From the NCBI GenBank assembly GCA_016722525.1, contig JADKJB010000035.1:1-31266 (forward strand): 31,266 nucleotides of DNA, in the 5' to 3' direction. The notes under the pieces were generated by a model. The model worked only from the letters and a program-made list of their open reading frames with translations, was not told the origin of the DNA and did no database searches. The DNA comes from Bacteroidota bacterium (GTDB lineage Bacteria > Bacteroidota > Bacteroidia > AKYH767-A > OLB10). The stretch's first letter is position 1. Each line of letters opens with the position of its first letter. Shown here in pieces: positions 29,495-31,266 of this stretch. The translations under genes and the position numbers were made by a program.

Positions 29495-29625
29495 GCCTAA
29501 CAACAAGGCAGCACATAACTGCAACTACAAGAAGTTGGCAGGTTTCTGTGGTTAAATGAAGCTTTTTACTTCGTATCAAGGATTTAGTGGTGGCTGGCAG
29601 TTATGTGCTTCCGAAATCGCCAATT
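29495..29625 (+). other. attC-like site 14 (end of cassette N), imperfect
   Basis: GCCTAAC (29495-29501) could be R''. The arms AGCACATAACTGC (29510-29522) and GCAGTTATGTGCT (29598-29610) are a perfect 13-bp pair, and CCGAAATCG then stands where other sites have CGAAAACGTTA. Alternatively, R'' and R' are ACATAAC (29513) and GTTATGT (29600). The R' is degenerate in the first reading and the stem is short in the second. The sequence here is poor. Confidence 0.5.
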
Positions 29626-29748
29626 TCTTAAACCAACGAAGCAAGATGAAATCATTCGTAACTAGACCAATCAAAGACTTAACAATATAAAACAATAAGC
29701 AAAATGAAATCAAAGATTCACCAATACCGAAATATTAGAAGCAAACCA

Positions 29749-30431
29749 ATGACTAAAAATCTAATTTTAGCAATTTCAGCATCACTGTTTTTAATGTCGA
29801 ACGCAATTGCACAATATTGTTCACCAACTTCCAATCGGACCCGGCACCAATTATATTCAAGGGGTTTATACGCAGAATTGTTAGGCAGGGATAACTGCAA
29901 GCGGTAGTCCATCAAATATCCCTATTATACAGGGTGCCATCTATAGTAGTTCCTTATGAGATTGCCCAAGGTGGTTTATATTCTCTCTGGGTTCTTTCTG
30001 GCCCCAGCACTTTGACCTGTGCGGCGTATATCGATTTTGATGGTGATTTTGATTTTACAGATCTGATGAATTAATCGGGCAATTTACCAGTGCATCGCAA
30101 ATCAGGTTAATGCTGTCCGTTATACTGTACCTGTAACCCTTTAGTAGGAACAACCCGAATGCGACTGCGCTTCAGGTCTGGTTTCAACTGGTCCTTGTAC
30201 TCCTTCAAGTTTTTAGAGGCCGAAGATTATACCGTTAATATTTGCTGCGGGTTCGTATCCATGTGCTACCCAGACACACCATTTACGGTGGTTTCAGGGG
30301 CCAATGGTTTTATCAGTTCTGTTTCATTAGGTAGCATTTCAGATGTAACCGGGTTAAATCCACCTCCTGTTTGCATTATTTATACAAACCTTTCCACCGG
30401 TATAAATACACGGGAGGTAATTACAGTTTAA
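29749..30431 (+). CDS. Secreted GEVED-domain protein (cassette O, frameshifts, probably longer)
   Basis: ATG 29749 gives a signal peptide, MTKNLILAISASLFLMSNAIAQ, which is better than the earlier in-frame ATG at 29704. Segments in three frames then spell YCSPTS, YIQGVY, ITASGSPSNIP, VVPYEIAQGGLYSLWVLSG, CAAYIDFDGDFDFTD, RMRLRFRSG and EDYTVNI. That is the order of a GEVED domain, a surface module found in Bacteroidota T9SS proteins. After it comes a domain start (FTVVSGANGFISSVSLGSI). At least four indels are needed. The true end is not clear, and the gene may continue past 30431. Confidence 0.55.
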
Positions 30432-31266
30432 TAGTTTAATCGTAACTGAAGACCCAAATTATTTTGTTTGCAAGGATTAGTTATAATATCAGTGTTAAGC
30501 ATACCTTCAAACTTAAATGAAAAATTAAACTGAGCTTGATAATAGTCTTCCTTTCGAAAATTTATCGTTTACAATTTCAATGTTCCGGCAACTGCATTAT
30601 CGGGTCGTACACATGCGGGTGCGAAATCATAACTCCTCGGGGTGTTGATCCGTGTTCCAGCTCCACCAACGCAGGGAAAAACAGAGGGATTGCTGTAAAC
30701 ACTAGTTGGGGAATTGGCGGTTCATGCAATGATTATTTTTTTTTTCTGAATACCTCGAGGGAAGTTCCAACGATGAGCACTCAGGGAACCCATAATCCGG
30801 GTTCTGCAGCAATAATCAACCTTGCCCCTTGCCTGAGGTGAAGAGCACCCATAACAACGGCTCAACAACGGCGAAGAATTATGCACAGTTTAACGAGATT
30901 TACTTATCAAATGATGTATTTGTTGTTGAAAGCCATCAGCAAGCACAGCCATATTGTCACTGGCGGTCCCTGTGCGATATGCCAGTTTAACGGGAAACGT
31001 TCTGTTGAAACAAAAAACGAAATATACTTGATGGAATTCTGGGGCGGTGAACGTAAATCCGGGAACCTTCTGGTCTGTTGGAACAGGTAGCACTCTCGAC
31101 CATACCCTTGTAGAAACTTCACAGCGAGCCCACCAGTCCTCAAAATTCTGGACTTTAACTCCCATGACCAATGGACAAGCCATCCCTAACAATACAATAA
31201 GATTTCTTGGTTCTCATTCAAGTTCATGTGAGCCCAGCTATTTGTTAAGAATTTGAATTTAAATAC
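30432..31266 (+). other. Broken coding sequence to the window end
   Basis: No single frame persists. Segments such as PEVKSTHNNGSTTAKNYA, QFNEIYLSNDVFVVESHQ and NVNPGTFWSVGTGSTLD look like parts of a secreted protein in shifting + strand frames, probably the rest of cassette O. No attC, IS end or RNA gene is seen. Indel density is the highest in the window. Confidence 0.35.

Larger units (their letters stand above)
1..31266 (+). other. Integron cassette array (15 cassettes, integrase not in window)
   Basis: Fourteen same-orientation attC-like sites separate cassettes of one to three + strand genes. The first ~10 nt of a cassette, starting at the GTT of the preceding R' core, are the reverse complement of the R'' of its own attC. 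This is 10/10 for cassettes starting at 1411, 4983, 5487, 5892, 7300, 9881, 10789 and 15948, 14/14 for the one at 21535, 9/10 for 11634, and one mismatch plus one gap for 23041. The cassette starting at 13392 matches poorly and the one at 26733 only partly. Circularised integron cassettes predict exactly this, and interspersed repeats do not. The array runs off both ends of the window. No tyrosine recombinase or attI is visible, so the integrase gene would have to lie elsewhere. Confidence 0.92.

Noticed and set aside
1284..29625. Intergenic hairpins as REP/BIME repeats or simple terminators
   Set aside because: Their boundaries match the ends of the gene units: each unit's start is complementary to its own distal core. 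Orientation is constant. REP elements or terminators would not give this.
30844..30900. A 15th attC at AGCACCCATAACAACGGC
   Set aside because: It resembles an R'' for cassette O (AGCACATAAC expected), but it lies within a readable coding segment (PEVKSTHNNGSTTAKNYA) and no pairing right arm is found before the window end.
1..31266. tRNA, rRNA or phage genes
   Set aside because: I saw no cloverleaf, rRNA motifs or phage structural genes. The only mobile genes are the four transposases.

Overview
The window looks like part of a chromosome of an uncultured Bacteroidota bacterium. At least ten of the predicted proteins have a signal peptide ending in a motif such as NAQ, FGQ or VHAQ, and a C-terminal type IX secretion (T9SS) sorting domain with a Y/FPNP motif. 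A few promoters match the Bacteroidota TAnnTTTG type. Many genes carry single-base indels in homopolymer runs. These are probably uncorrected long-read errors rather than decay, and they worsen after about 27 kb.

The main result is that the window is an integron cassette array. Fourteen attC-like sites lie between the genes, all in the same orientation. They are 92-137 nt imperfect inverted repeats, with a left R'' core ending in AAC and a right R' core starting GTT. The arms carry an extra unpaired base on the left side, and the unpaired spacers next to the cores differ in length. The decisive sign is that the first ~10 nt of each cassette are the reverse complement of the R'' of that cassette's own downstream attC, as expected if each was once a free circle. 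Nine of 13 testable cassettes match 10/10 or better, and two more nearly match. No integrase or attI is in the window.

Layout by cassette: A (1-1411) BNR-type propeller; B (1412-3234) repeat propeller; C (4985-5487) small soluble protein; D (5488-5892) small membrane protein; E (5893-7300) Ycf48/BNR-like; F (7301-8129) CARDB-like; G (9882-10789) small membrane protein; H (10790-11634) paralogue of F; I (11635-13392) SBBP propeller; J (13393-14177) four-helix membrane protein; K (15949-21535) a 5.6-kb three-gene cassette; L (21536-23041) kelch protein; M (23042-24929) delta-60-repeat propeller; N (26734-~29619) heparinase II/III-like protein; O (~29620-end) GEVED-domain protein in poor sequence. 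All cassette genes read on the + strand.

Four copies of one IS1182-family insertion sequence sit at 3236-4980, 8131-9878, 14179-15945 and 24931-26730. Every copy is inserted at the same nucleotide of an attC right core (NCGT^TA) and in the same orientation, with the transposase on the - strand. None has an uninterrupted transposase frame. Taken together, the region looks like a shuffling store of mostly secreted, surface-displayed proteins exported by T9SS, colonised by an attC-seeking insertion sequence.
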